A DNA stretch of 64,000 bases from Drosophila persimilis (lineage: Eukaryota; Arthropoda; Insecta; Diptera; Drosophilidae): assembly GCF_003286085.1 (NCBI RefSeq), contig NW_020825294.1, forward strand, positions 14,282,501 through 14,346,500, in the 5' to 3' direction. The position numbers and the translations under genes are program-made. Positions 1 to 10,835 of the stretch are shown piece by piece. The notes under the pieces are model-generated. The model saw only the letters and a list, made by a program, of their open reading frames with translations. It did no database searches and had not been told where the DNA came from. Position 1 is the first letter of the stretch; every line of letters starts with the position of its first letter.

Positions 1-285
1 AAAAAAACCTTCTTTGGCATTTAAAAAAAAATTAAAAGTATCAAAAAGGCCACTTTTTTACGCACAACAATTATTCGGACACTTTTTATTTTGTACGAAA
101 AAAAACTTATTGTCCCCAATTTTTTCTGATTTCAATATATGCTTCACTGTTGGGATGAGGTCTTTCCCTTTCATGGCTTGATTATCCTTTCTCCATACTT
201 TGGATGGTCCATCATGTCCGAATATATTATATTTAGACTCCTCACTAAATATAACATTCTCCCAAAAAGCAGCTGGCTTATTTAC
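1..285 (-). mobile_element. Tc1-like DNA transposon, internally deleted, cut by the window edge
   Basis: Read on the minus strand, 303 to about 135 encodes the middle of a Tc1-type transposase (VIFSEESKYNIFG, then KVWRK and PTVKH). The coding sequence then jumps directly to the 3' non-coding part of the element. Bases 1-112 are an inverted copy of about 715-826, the 3' end of the neighbouring plus-strand copy. The central part of the catalytic domain is missing, so this copy is internally deleted. Its true terminus lies to the left of the window. The junction with the plus-strand copy is near 285-290. The copy is non-functional. Confidence 0.75.
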
Positions 286-967
286 CAAGATGGACAAACA
301 CATCTACAAGAAAATTTTGACTGACAATTCAATGGCGAGTGTCGAAAAATTGGGTCTTGAAGCGATGAATTTCTTGTTTCAACAAGTCAATGACCCCTAA
401 AAATACTTCGTTTTTGGTTCAAGAATGGCTGTTGTATCAGTGCAAGCAGTTAAAAACGCCGCCGCAGTCACCAGGTCTGAACCCCATAGAGCAAGTTTGG
501 GATTTGCTAGAAAAAAAAAAATTAGGAAACATAAAATTTCCTCCAAGAAAATCCTTAAAACGGCTCTGATGACGGAATGAGAGAAAATTAATCCAAATGA
601 AACCAATCATTTGGTAAAAAGTATTCCCCCACGTCTAAAAGCTGTTATTGAAGCTAAGGGCGGCCCCACCAAATATTGTAATCAGAAAAAATTGGGTACA
701 ATAATAATACAGACAATACGAAAAAAACGTACAAAATAAAAAGTGTCCGAATAATTGTTGTGCGTAAAAAAGTGGCCTTTTTGATACTTTTAATTATTTT
801 TGATATGCCAAAGAAGGTTTTTTTTTGTTTTTAGATTTGAAATTAGTAGTAGTAATATCCATGTTCATAATGAAATAAAACTTTTTTTTCAAACTTAAAT
901 ACTTTCAAGTTATTTATAAAGAAAGTTGATATAGACGAGTGTCCGAATAAATGTTGTGCTGACTGTA
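286..967 (+). mobile_element. Tc1-like DNA transposon, 5'-truncated, with intact right terminus
   Basis: This plus-strand copy keeps the C-terminal half of the transposase gene and the right end of the element. The terminal sequence at 938-967, read inward on the minus strand, is CAGTCAGCACAACATTTATT and is flanked by TA, as expected for the Tc1/mariner superfamily. Part of this terminus (GTGTCCGAATAA) recurs internally at about 744-755, so the element appears to have a repeated or subterminal inverted repeat. It is arranged head-to-head with the minus-strand copy at 1-285. Confidence 0.75.
288..730 (+). pseudogene. Tc1-family transposase, C-terminal fragment
   Basis: The translation contains EKLGLEAMNFLFQQVNDP, then after a frame change KNTSFLVQEWL and PQSPGLNPIEQVWDLLEKKK. 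These are the second catalytic Asp block (NDPK) and the Glu block (NPIE-x-W) of the DDE transposase. The first catalytic block is absent here and is found instead on the opposite strand at 58-303. A TAA interrupts the frame directly after NDP, so the gene is dead. There is no start and no DNA-binding domain. Confidence 0.75.
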
Positions 968-2758
968 TCTTTTTCGTATATCTAACAGACTGCTATGCTG
1001 GCAGCACGACCTTCTCCACAAAAAAACCAACCGTTTGTCAGGGGTCGGCAACCTTTTCAGATGGAATCGGTTTTTAAAAAGCCACTAAAATTGTTGTTTT
1101 AATTTAATTTAATTTACCTATTTATATAATAAACAATTATCAGCTAATAATGAAACCTAGATACAAAAGGAGAAAAGAAGAGATATTAAAAGTTTGTTAA
1201 GTTTAGGTGATTGTAAATATTACATACTATGCAATCTTTGATTAAGATTTTTTTCATTAAAATAAATAATATCTTCTAATATTGTGTTGAACTCTTGAAC
1301 TCAAATATTGAACTCTTCCCAAACGGCTGGACCGAGTCTTATGAAATTTTCTATTGTCTATTTAGTAAGTGTAAAGGTCGTAAAGTAACACAATATCTCT
1401 GATTGTATACAGATCATAACGAAATCTGCCTTCAAATCTGATCGGCATCTGGATCATCCCGAATCACGAAAAACCACATTAAAGTCCTGCATGAATCCAC
1501 AAAATTTTGTGCAATCTCATGCTATACTCATGCCTCTTTAATGCTTTTGATCATTACGAATCCTTCCTTCATCCCGAATCACTAAAAACCGAGTGCGAGC
1601 AATGTTGATTAAAATCGCCAAGCTTTTCGGCGGCTTTTTATACTCGATACTCAAAAAGGGCATATGTATGTGTATACATATTACACTGTGTATAGCACCC
1701 AGAAGGAAGCGTTGCCGTCTCTATACACTTGCTCGCATACATACCTCTGCGTACACTTAGAAAAATGACTACATTTTTATGTTCAGTTGCGGATAACTTT
1801 TAATATAAGGCACTTTGGGCAACGATTTTTTTTATAATCTTCTTTGCTTATTTATAAACTTACATATCTATTTTTGTTGTTCAATAAAACAAGTTAATAG
1901 GAAAAAAAAACATAACAAAAATGTGACACCTCAAAAGTCTGCGTCAGATAGTACATACATACATGCGTCGGACTGTTTCTTCAGATACAACTTTGGAGAA
2001 ACGTTATGCAACCTCCAGTTGCCTTGGATTTAGTGGCACCAGTTGGACAATACGTTTTTTCTCAAGTTCTGTCAACAACGGTGATCTGCCGGACCGGGGC
2101 TTTGACAATATGGAGCCCGAAGACACACAATTGTCGTAGAAGGCATTTCTCGGTAGGATTTTCCCTCCAACCTATATTTTAGAACAAGTAATAACGGTAA
2201 TCGCGAATTCCGAAATTGTACGCATAATTATTAGAGTTTACGCTGACTTTTGAGGTATCACATTTTATCACATTAACTTAAATAGCTAAGTACATCTATG
2301 GGATCATTGACCTTGCATGTCTTTTGATAGTTTATTTTTCTAGCAGCAGGGTATGTTTTCTAGTTGTTGTTGGCTTAAATGTTAATTAATCGAGATGAAA
2401 TTTTTAAAGTATGAATTGTATTTTAATATTCTAAATCACAACAAAAATTCTATCCGACTAGAGCGATATATAGAATAGCTACCATAGGAACCATTTTCCA
2501 AATTCCAAATTTTATAACTAAGCCCAAACCTATTGTACATATGTATATCTCGTTAATATGGCAGATGTATTACAAAGTGCTATTATTTTAACAAAATTTG
2601 ACTAAATTATGTTCAGTGACGAACATAATTATTGGTACAGAAAGAATTGTTATGTTTGTGCCCTCTTCAAAGGCTTTCCATAGCGATGCTAGGATAAAAT
2701 AAGAAAATGGTGCGAGATGCCAGAAATCTAACCTTTAAGTGCTAAGCTATGTTGCCTG

Positions 2759-2796
<38 letters not shown>

Positions 2797-3611
2797 CATT
2801 CTTTAATAAAAAAAATAAAATTTAAGCGTTCTAGGTCAAAGGTTTTTGTTTAATAAAAATATTTGTGTTAAACATATTTAAATTCTCTACAAGATTCATA
2901 CATTACGCAAAAGCTATCTCCATACGATCTCTATAATATTTAAATCATGAGAGTAAAAACAGCATTTTTGTTAGTCATTTTAAATTAAAGAATTTAATGT
3001 TAATCCTAGACGAATATTAGCCATAATAAGAGATGTCACCCCAAACCACAATGCCACCCTAATTACATCTATGTATAAAACACGCATTGGTACCATTTGG
3101 TCTTCCGTGTCATGTGATTTTGTGCCAAAAACACTGCTTGTATCCTTATGAACATTAGAGAACCATTAAAAAAAACTATTTGACCTGGAACGTTAATTTT
3201 TTATTTTGGGATTAAAGAATGATTAAATAAATTAATTTAATTTAATAAAGAATTAATGATTAAACAAAATACAAATATATTTGTAAAATATTCATTCGAA
3301 CTTTGATTTAAATACTATGCAAAATCTTTGTCTTCCGATCCGTCTGATTTTGTGAAATGATTAAAAGCAGATTTTGTGAAATTGAGATATATATATATCA
3401 TTAGATCAACTCCCATATTGATGTTCATACCAGATTCGTTACAAGCTTCTGTCCAATTTTAATATACTCTTTTAAAACCTTCAAATATTTTCGACAAAGT
3501 TCTCAGAAAAGATAAACACAGTACATATGTATAAAAAAATAATATTAACTTAACAAATAATTTGTCTATATTTTTTATTAACTAATAGTATTGATTCTAA
3601 ATACCTTCTAG
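968..3611. other. AT-rich non-coding stretch upstream of exon 1
   Basis: No recognisable gene or intact mobile element was seen in this 2.6 kb. It contains an AT dinucleotide tract at 2761-2794 and two near-identical 20-25 bp segments (CATCCCGAATCACxAAAAACC) near 1455 and 1570. A decayed piece of the DINE-like repeat lies at about 1638-1715 (ACTCGATACTCAAAA followed by CCCAGAAGGAAGCGTTGCCG). If exon 1 has upstream coding exons, this stretch is probably intron. Confidence 0.5.
2761..2794. repeat. AT dinucleotide microsatellite
   Basis: Uninterrupted alternating A and T for 34 bases. Confidence 0.95.
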
Positions 3612-3862
3612 TGACAATGGATGACAGAGATAAAGCTCAGCATAATATGATATCCAATTTGCCGCTTTTGTTTGCAAATGGATACCCCACGTCGCTTGAA
3701 AAAATAAGCGAATCACAATTAGAAAGTTTTATTCCATTTATGGTACAGTGCTCTTTGGGCCATATAAACTTACCAAAAAAAATTGACTGCAGTGAGCCCG
3801 AGTGGTGGCCGGAAAACGCACCTTTTGGAATTCCGTTAAAAAAACCAAACGATTTTGTTGGG
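3612..3862 (+). CDS. NRF-1/Erect-wing-like gene, coding exon 1 (first visible)
   Basis: The exon encodes about 82 residues from an ATG at 3617. It contains NLPLLFANGYPTSLEKIS, SQLESFIPFMVQCSLG and PEWWPENAPF. This order and spacing match the C-terminal half of the DNA-binding/dimerisation domain of NRF-1, Erect wing and sea-urchin P3A2 (PP-L, QL-x-FIP, WWPE-x-P). The donor is GGG|GTAAAT at 3863, phase 0. A plausible acceptor (CTTCTAG) ends at 3611, after a possible branch site ACTAAT. The basic N-terminal half of the domain is absent, so the exon may be internal rather than the first. If it is internal, translation enters in phase 1 before the ACA codon. Family assignment is by remembered motif resemblance; the gene name is not recognised. 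Confidence 0.75.
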
Positions 3863-4196
3863 GTAAATATTTATAGAATAATTTTTTTTTTAAATTAAAC
3901 AAAAGTATATTGACAATGAACAAGTGACAATACTTTCATTAAAAATACTTGTAAATGTACACTGAACGCGAATACCGTAAATATCGTAAACAGCGAAACT
4001 GCACGCTACAAATCAATCTTTCTGAATGTAATTTTCACAACACCTAGAGCAATTTGGAAGCTTGGAGTAGTTTTTATCTTGAACATTTTCTAAAGCCCAT
4101 TAACATATTTTTTTAAATTTATATTAAATGTCTGTTTTTGGCATTAAATATAAAAATTAAGTAAAAACTAGTTTGAACGTTTGATTCGAGGCTAAG

Positions 4197-4974
4197 ATGC
4201 CTAGTACCAAAGACTATACAATACCAAGATGTTGCATGAGGAACAAATTATTTTTCAATTTTCGTTTGACGCTTCATGGTACGGGCGCGCGGGGCTATTA
4301 CGCTACCTTTTACCTCTTTTACGCTACCTTCGCCTCCGAAATGCTACTCGGCTTCGTCAATGCCTCGGTCAGCGTCGAGTCGGTGTGTCTCGAGAGAAAG
4401 AATACAAAAACAAAATATGAATCGTCTGCGTGCCGAAACCGTAGGGCAGCGTGGTCGCTGATGTCTTTGGCTCGGCACAGTGGGGACTCAGCCGAAATAG
4501 TAAACAAAATTGTATGAGTGCTTTAGATAAATTTAATGTACGCATCTAATAGAGAATTTTCCAATCGAATTTTCAAGATAGTTTTAGTTTAGGGGATATA
4601 AGCACTCAAAGTTTAACATTTTTTCAGTGTGCAAATATTTATTGAACTCATATTCACTAACTAATTTAGCAAGCTGAGACGGCCAAAGGTCCCACTGTGC
4701 CGCTCCAAAGACATCGGCGATCCGCGACCACCGCTTCGACGGTGCTGAGGCTGGAGAGTCCAGAATTATTTCGTTGCTGGTGAAGGCATTGCCGAACAGA
4801 CGAAACCGATGGGCAGCGGGGTCGCGGTAGAGACGAAGTACAGGCGAAAAGGGAATTGAAACCCCGCGCGCTCCCTCGTGCCTCTTGGGTTCTAATGTTA
4901 GGACCTGCCATAGAACAGCTTTTTGGTCGCTCATGCAACATCTTGGTATTGTATAGTCTTTGCTAGTACCCTGC
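4197..4974. mobile_element. Fold-back element with long inverted arms (P-superfamily/1360-Galileo-like?)
   Basis: The left arm (4197-4500) and right arm (about 4650-4974) are inverted, diverged copies. Near the outer ends, GACTATACAATACCAAGATG then TTGCATGAG is shared. Further in, GCGCGCGGGG, and near the centre GATGTCTTTGG with CGGCACAGTGGG, are also shared. The centre is about 150 bp of non-repeated AT-rich DNA. No transposase is present, so this is a non-autonomous fold-back of about 780 bp. The ends recall the 1360/Galileo group of P-superfamily elements, but this is from memory. No clear 8-bp target duplication was found. ORFs in the arms are incidental. Confidence 0.55.
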
Positions 4975-5049
4975 TGATTAAGAATATATACGTTTTTTTT
5001 CTGGCTGTAAAATATGTAGTTATACTTCTTCGGGAGTTGCAGGAAAGGA

Positions 5050-5690
5050 AGATGTTAGATTACGTTAGGTTAGGTTAATGCGGTAGCTGGAGAGGTCGGG
5101 CAGTGGCGAATTGACTTTTCCTCGTCCTGACAACTTCTGCAGAAGATATTATTAGGAATTGAATGTCGGGAATCATGTATGCCAATCTGCCAGGGCTGGC
5201 CACCATACTACCACTCCGTAGAGCATGATTGGTCGTATGATGGCGGTGCAGAGCCACCGAACTATATACGGTGTCATTCCCCTTTTTTATCATTTTCATT
5301 TTAGGCCTTCTTTACCCTCTATTCTCTATGCTCAATTTCCAATCGAGCTTTCTGTCGATTATCAAACCAAGATATTTATCATTGTTGCTAAAAGCATTTC
5401 CATAACCTTCATGAGAGTACTTGTCATGCACTCACATAACGTCTGCCGACGATTAATTACTCACCTACCAGGAATCATCCCTCAAATCCATCAGTGCACC
5501 TGTAACGGTTGTCTGGAGGGTGTTGTTAAAGGCGCCTTACTTCTATATAGAGGAAATCCTTCCAGGGTGTACTCCCTGCGGTTAAGGGACGCTTTGTTGA
5601 TAGATGTGGTAGTGGCGTAGGGCTGTTTCGATGGGTCTTACCTTCCGGTAGGCATGCTGGATATATTATTTATTGGAGGGGCAGGTTTTA
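5050..5690 (-). pseudogene. Decayed non-LTR retrotransposon, reverse transcriptase fragment
   Basis: The minus-strand translation, with many stops and shifts, shows SWFDNRQKARLEIEH-like sequence (a YLGLIID-RKLDWK motif with errors) followed by a IMLYGVVVWWP-like block. Both are conserved positions in the thumb region of LINE reverse transcriptases and resemble the LOA-like element at 8662-9905. The plus-strand open frame over 5225-5620 is a chance antisense ORF. This is an old truncated copy. Confidence 0.5.
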
Positions 5691-6689
5691 TCGATCGCCT
5701 GTATACAGAGGGCAATCGAGCGAGCGTTCTAGCAGACAATGGCTAACTAAACAAATAAATAAAATAGTTGAATATCAGCTACTATATCAACCAGACCATA
5801 TTAACCAGTATGGTTGATAACTCTGCTACCCAGAATATCTAATCTTTCCCTACAAGGCCTTAATTCTCAAAAACAAGAGCAAAAAGAGGCAGCCCGTGAA
5901 ACGACTCGGTTGGCAGTCTGAAATTTTTCAGCTCAATGTAGAGTTCAAGAAATATAGTATTCGACGCGCAAGAATAAAGGCTTCAAGGTAATTTCAATAC
6001 CATTGAATATCCACCATTCATTGAGAACTGTGGCGCATTGAATTTTATGGCAAAAAAGAATATCCCTTTCATTATACAATCAATGTTTAGAAATGAATAA
6101 AGTATTCGGTACTACTAATATTATTCGTAACAGCTTTATGCCCATCTTCAAGGTATTTTCCCAGCACGATGTATAATAATTTTGTTTCTGCATTTGTACT
6201 CGAATCTTCGGTACGAAGAAGCTCACGTACACGTGTGTAACAGTGATCTGCACCAATACAATAACACTTCTTGTTTAATTTTCCCTGTGCGTGCCGACCG
6301 CTTTATTATAGGCACATATTTTAACAACCGTCGCTATTAAAAGTTAATGTGGGAAGCCACTAACAAAATTGATTAAAGCGTTAAGTCAACGTGTTTCTTG
6401 AAGCGCTTTTAAATCGCTGAATAGCTGTGAAAATGCAGAGTGATTTTCCTCTAAGATTATGTGTGTTTTTTTTTTTAAGAAAATAACTTATTAAAATGTG
6501 ATAACTGCTAAGAGTGCTTACACTTTTGTTAGCCTAATTTAAACCTTTTTTTTTATTTTGTAAGAAATTATAAATATGTATAATAAATATAATTACGCTT
6601 ATTAAAGTTAGCCAAACATATAGAAAATTGATTGATTTATCTGAAAAAATTATTTATCTCTTGAAAATCTCATAAAACAGCAATAAACT

Positions 6690-6920
6690 GAAACGTTTCC
6701 ACCTTTGACCGTACCTTTAAACCATATCTACCAGATTGCCGAAACTCAGCTATATCGGATCAGTATTAAAGCCAGAAGGAACAAATGAAATTGTAGTGGC
6801 TACGCAACCCCTTTCCACGCCAATGAGTAATCATTATCCCTCTCTCACACACTCTTCCTCGTGCAGTTTTTGACCTCCGCAGAAGGGAACCGAGTTATAC
6901 AGGCAGACTCCGTTTTTCAT
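6690..6920 (+). repeat. Degraded DINE-like repeat fragment
   Basis: This matches the 3' third of the family described at 25115-26204: ACCATATCTACCAGATTGC, then AGCCAGAAGGAACAAATGAA, GTGGCTACGCA and TCTCTCACACACTCTT. It is heavily diverged and lacks both ends. Confidence 0.6.
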
Positions 6921-7143
6921 TTACTTTTGCGGATGACGTTTTCAGCTAACCCGTTTCGTTTTCGTTTTAAAGTTTTCACATATTTTTGCTGTATGCACCA
7001 AAACGAAAATTGTTGTTGCCCCTGCTAATTTTTTCCGAGCCAAATTTGAGGTTGGGTTAAAATAACATTTATAAAGAAAGCAAAAGTTTAATTACTCTGA
7101 TATAAGTGTCAAGTTTATGTTAATGCATCAATAAGTCATCTAT

Positions 7144-7400
7144 TTTTATCCCCAATACTCAAAATGAGTGTTTTGGTGAAAATGGATGTGTGTAACGTCC
7201 AGAAGGAAGCGTTTCCGACCCCATAAAGTATATATATTCTTGATCAGCATCAATAGCCGAGTCGATTAACCGCTGTCTGTCTGTCCGTCCCTATTAGAGC
7301 TTAGTGCTCAAAATTCCTTCCGCCCACGCAAAGGACGAAAATCTGGGGCATCCACAAATCTCAGAGACTATTAGAACTGACTGTAGAGCTCTCACTGCTA
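7144..7400 (+). repeat. DINE-like repeat, 5' part with internal deletion
   Basis: The fragment contains AATACTCAAAATGAGTGTTTTGG, ATGTGTGTAACGTCCAGAAGG, the CATAAAGTATATATATTCTTGATCAGCATCAATAGCC block and CTGTCTGTCTGTCCGTCC. It then jumps to CGCAAAGGACGAAAATCTGG. Order and strand match the full copy at 25115-26204, with several hundred bases deleted. Confidence 0.75.
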
Positions 7401-8184
7401 CAAAACTATTAATAATTTTTCACTGCTAAACTCACTGTTAAAAGTGTGTTTCTTTTGCTCACTGTAGAGAGCTCACTGCGATAAGTGTGTTTCAAAATGA
7501 ATGTGAAAAACGGAGCCTGGCTGATAATGTCTGTAGAGAGTGAAATAGAACGGAATAAAAAACAGTATCGAAAAGGAAAAAATAAAAACAGATCAAATAT
7601 TCCAAAATTTTAATTAAATATACTACCTGTCATGGTTCCTCTCTTTGTTTCGAAGTTTTTGCCATCTCTCGTGACAAGTGCGAGTAAAGAGTCTCAAGTA
7701 AAGATGGTGGGACGGGTGCCGTTCGACAACGGTTAGAAGGAGTTATGATCAACTGGTCGATATATAACCGGCAGCTTACCTTGAAGTCGAGAAACCGGCC
7801 CTTAAAAAATGTAAACAATACGAACTTTCTTATTGGTATAATCCGCGTCGGAAGTTGTAAAATATAATCCAACGAAAACCCTCTCGAAAAATTTTCATTG
7901 TTTTGCCAAATTAATCGACCCTATTTGCCATTTTTAACTGATTGTAAACAAAATCAAAACCAACGTATTGACACTAGTATTGCCAATTCCCGAAATATTG
8001 TATTGTTAAGCTTTTCTTATTCGTATTAGCGGATTAAGAAATTAAGATTTTTAAGATAATTAAGATTAACAATTTGCTGGAGACTTCTTTTTAGAAAATA
8101 ATTAATATATTGTTGCTCCAACAACCCTGATCTTAAAGAGACTATTTGCAATCAATACGGAATGGAAACTGAATTCTCAGCCTG

Positions 8185-8480
8185 CGTGATCTTCCTATTC
8201 GTCACAATAAAGTCATGTCCGTCTGTTCGCTCGCCTGTCCGTATTCGATCTCAGAGACTAGGAGCTTGAGCAACCAAAGTTTGTGTGCAGACTCCTGGGA
8301 TATCACATTGAAAAAATTGTTTTATAATTTTGACACTCTCGCTCTCATCTCCATAAAGAGTACAAATCTGTGGCATCCACTACTTTAAAGATACGAGAAT
8401 TATATTATCCGTGGACAATTCCTCCTGTCACGCGATTGATCTGTCTCTCTTTCATACACTTTTCCTCGTCCCGTCCAAAT
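8185..8480 (+). repeat. Degraded DINE-like repeat fragment
   Basis: GTCATGTCCGTCTGTTCG, ATCTCAGAGACTAGGAGCTTGAGCAACC, TGTGGCATCCAC and TTTAAAGATACGAGAA follow the order of the DINE-like family on the plus strand, but with heavy divergence and gaps. Confidence 0.55.
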
Positions 8481-8661
8481 ATTTTAAAGTTTTAATCGTA
8501 TAGGTCATTGGTGGAGACAGAATACACAAAGTGCACGAATTAACACAACTAGACTAGAGCTCTAGTTACTCTCTCCCAACACCGTTTTGTCTCCTCTTAT
8601 GACAGGTGAAAGAAAAATGTATAGATATGAGCGGTCTGTTTTGTCCATGCTCTACCACAAT

Positions 8662-8815
8662 CGTGTGCTCTTTCAGTGAGAAGAGCGACCTCTGCTGCTT
8701 TCCTGATGGCAAAAACCTCTGCCTGGAATATGCTACAATGGTCCGGTAGCTTATATGACAGCCTTATCTCAGGGTCTGTACAGTATAGGCCAGCTCCTAC
8801 TCCTTTGTCCATCCT
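8662..8815 (-). pseudogene. LOA-like RNase H fragment
   Basis: VGAGLYCTDPEIRLSYKL and CSIFQAEVFAIRKAAEVALL match the first part of the RNase H domain, including the E of the EVFAI motif. The sequence leaves the family after LLTERAHD, at about 8662. The preceding ORF ends in a frameshift relative to this one. Confidence 0.7.
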
Positions 8816-8855
8816 GGAGCCGTCCGTATGTATATTGAGGTGCTCAGTTTGGTCT

Positions 8856-9860
8856 CTACCGTCTCTTCCAGTCTTCAGGTCCCAAAGATGCGGTTGTTTT
8901 TACGTAGAGGCATGTTTGGGGGGTCATGTAATCAGCTGATCTGGACATTTCCCTTCCAATTGAACTATGCCCGTATCCTTGTGGCGAGATATTTCCTGAA
9001 GCGATGAGGCGTTGTGCTGCCTTTCCTGCAGTCAGACGAGCGTGGATGTCTAGGGGTTCGATTCCAAGTAGGGTTTCGAGTGCTTTTGTTGGGGTTGACC
9101 TCAGCGCCCCTGTAATACAGAGCAGAGCCTGTCGCTGAGTCCTTTCCATAAGCTTATGATACGTTTTCTTTCCAGTAGCTTGCCACCACACTAAGACTCC
9201 ATACAGCAGAGTTGGTCGCACCACCGAGATGTAAATCCAATGAATCAGAGCCGGAGACAGGCCCCATGTGCTGCTGAGCATCTTCTTGAATGCGTAAAGC
9301 GCAATGGTGCCCTTCTTCACCCTTTCCAATACATTGGGTTTCCATGCCAGTTTACTATCCAGTACAGTGCCCAGGTATTTGACTTGTATTTTTGGGGTTT
9401 GATTGATCTTCGGCGGGGTCCATATCGGTACCTTGTACCTCTTGGTAAAGAAAATGAGGTCCGTCTTGTCCGCGTTGATACTGAGTCCTACTTCTTCCGC
9501 CCACTCGCGTATCTCCCTGAATGTACGTTCCATTAGTGAGCTGAGGGTCGATGGGCAAACACCCGTAATAAGTATGCTTTTGTCGTCCGCATAAGCTGTT
9601 ATTATTGGGACCTTCCTTTCGTATCTCTTGATGAGGTCGTCGACCACCAGATTCCACAGGAGGGGCGACAGGAATCCACCCTGGGCTGTGCCGGTGTGTG
9701 CCTCTTTCACCATGGAAGCGGTGCCCCACTCTGATTGCACCCGTCTGCAACCTAGGAGGTTACTTATCCACAGGTTGATTGCTGGGTGTGTATTAGTCGC
9801 TACCAGGTAATTTGTTATTGCTTTCGTAGCCACTTTGTTAAATGCTCCGGAGATGTCCAC
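8856..9860 (-). pseudogene. LOA-like reverse transcriptase fragment
   Basis: About 334 codons are open. Visible are the palm motif MDISGAFNKVA, the block GTAQGGFLSPLLWNLVVDDL, the catalytic AYADDKSILI, then SINADKTDLIFFT, VKYLGTVLDSKLAWK and RPTLLYGVLVWW. This is the usual order of LINE reverse transcriptase motifs. A stop after PEDWKRR separates it from the RNase H part at 8662-8812. The N-terminal endonuclease is absent. The clade call rests on the RT-RNase H arrangement and similarity to the copy at 43-46 kb. Confidence 0.8.
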
Positions 9861-10013
9861 GAATACTCCCAGTGCATACTTTTTATTGTGAAGGGCTTTC
9901 TCAATAGGTTAGGTTAACCCGTATTTAATTTTGGTGGCTTAGCGGAAACCGATTGTTTGCTATGGCCAGATAGAATTTAGGAGAGATCGATATGCAACCA
10001 ATTCGCAGAGGGG

Positions 10014-10654
10014 TTAGAATAGAAATAAAATAGACGACGGCGCCAGATCAAAGTGATTGCCGTGGCGGCAGATCAAGGTAATTGCCGAAATGGCGGCGGC
10101 AGAGAGCCCCTTAGCGCGCTCTTGCAAAAGAGTGAGATACTCTTCGCGCCAACGGCTCCAAAATATTTGTTGTAGTTGGGTGACACGCTGCCAGCCATCC
10201 AGACGATTGTAGTTCAGCTTCGTTAGGTCAGGCTCGAGGATTTGCTCATGGGGGCCGCCTAGAAGCAGATGACCTCCTTCATATGCGGTTCGCTCAGACA
10301 AAGCTTCTTTAGCTCCACAAGCTCGTTCTTGGCCCCAACGAAGTTTGTCGCATTGTCCGATCAAATTTGACTTGGCCTTCCTCGAGTGGAAGTAAAACGC
10401 TTTAGTGCGCCTAGAAACGATGCGGTAGTCAAATCCTTTACGAGCTCCATGTGTATAGCCTTAGAAGTGAAGCAGATGAATACGCTAATGTAGCACTTGA
10501 TCGGAGGCCTCGTGCGTATTTCTGATCGGTAGAAAAAAGATCCACAGTAATCTACTCCAGTGACTTCAAATGCTCGAGTTCCTTCCAAACGTTCCTTAGG
10601 TAGGTCTCCCATGATGTGTTCAACCATGCGCGACCTAGTCCTGAAGCATCTCAC
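10014..10654 (-). pseudogene. BEL-A integrase
   Basis: Two frames give FEVTGVDYCGSFF (first catalytic Asp), AIHMELVKDLTTASFLGALKRF and RGRPSQI. They are followed by ERTAYEGGHLLLGG and YNRLDGWQRVTQLQQIFWSRW at the C-terminus. The order matches BEL/Pao integrase. A frame break lies near 10361. A short direct repeat (GCAGATCAAxGTxATTGCCG) occurs at about 10038-10095 next to its end. Confidence 0.75.
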
Positions 10655-10835
10655 ACACTTGCTGACACTGCCCTTGACACTGCTTTAATAACTCCAATTG
10701 GCCAATATTCCAGCCGAATTTTGGATAGCAAGGCGCGAAGTCCGGCATGGAGGTTTCTTTCGTGATAATATCATATCAGCGCAAAGGTAATGGAAAGTCC
10801 CTTTGGCAGAATGAGCGGGTGCTGAGCGTCAAATC

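Larger units (their letters stand above)
8662..9905 (-). mobile_element. LOA-clade-like non-LTR retrotransposon, truncated copy 1
   Basis: This minus-strand LINE segment carries most of the reverse transcriptase and the start of RNase H. It is collinear with the longer copy at about 43074-46318. Homology stops at about 8662 (inside RNase H) and about 9905 (inside the RT), so both ends are missing. It abuts the truncated 3' side of BEL-A. It retains the RT palm segment that the second copy has lost, so the two copies are complementary. Confidence 0.75.

Noticed and set aside
4197..4517. 106-codon ORF and overlapping frames in the fold-back arms
   Set aside because: Three plus frames and a minus frame are open at once because of GC-rich inverted-repeat sequence; no conserved motif.
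5225..5620. 131-codon plus-strand ORF
   Set aside because: It is antisense to a decayed LINE reverse transcriptase and shows no domain of its own.
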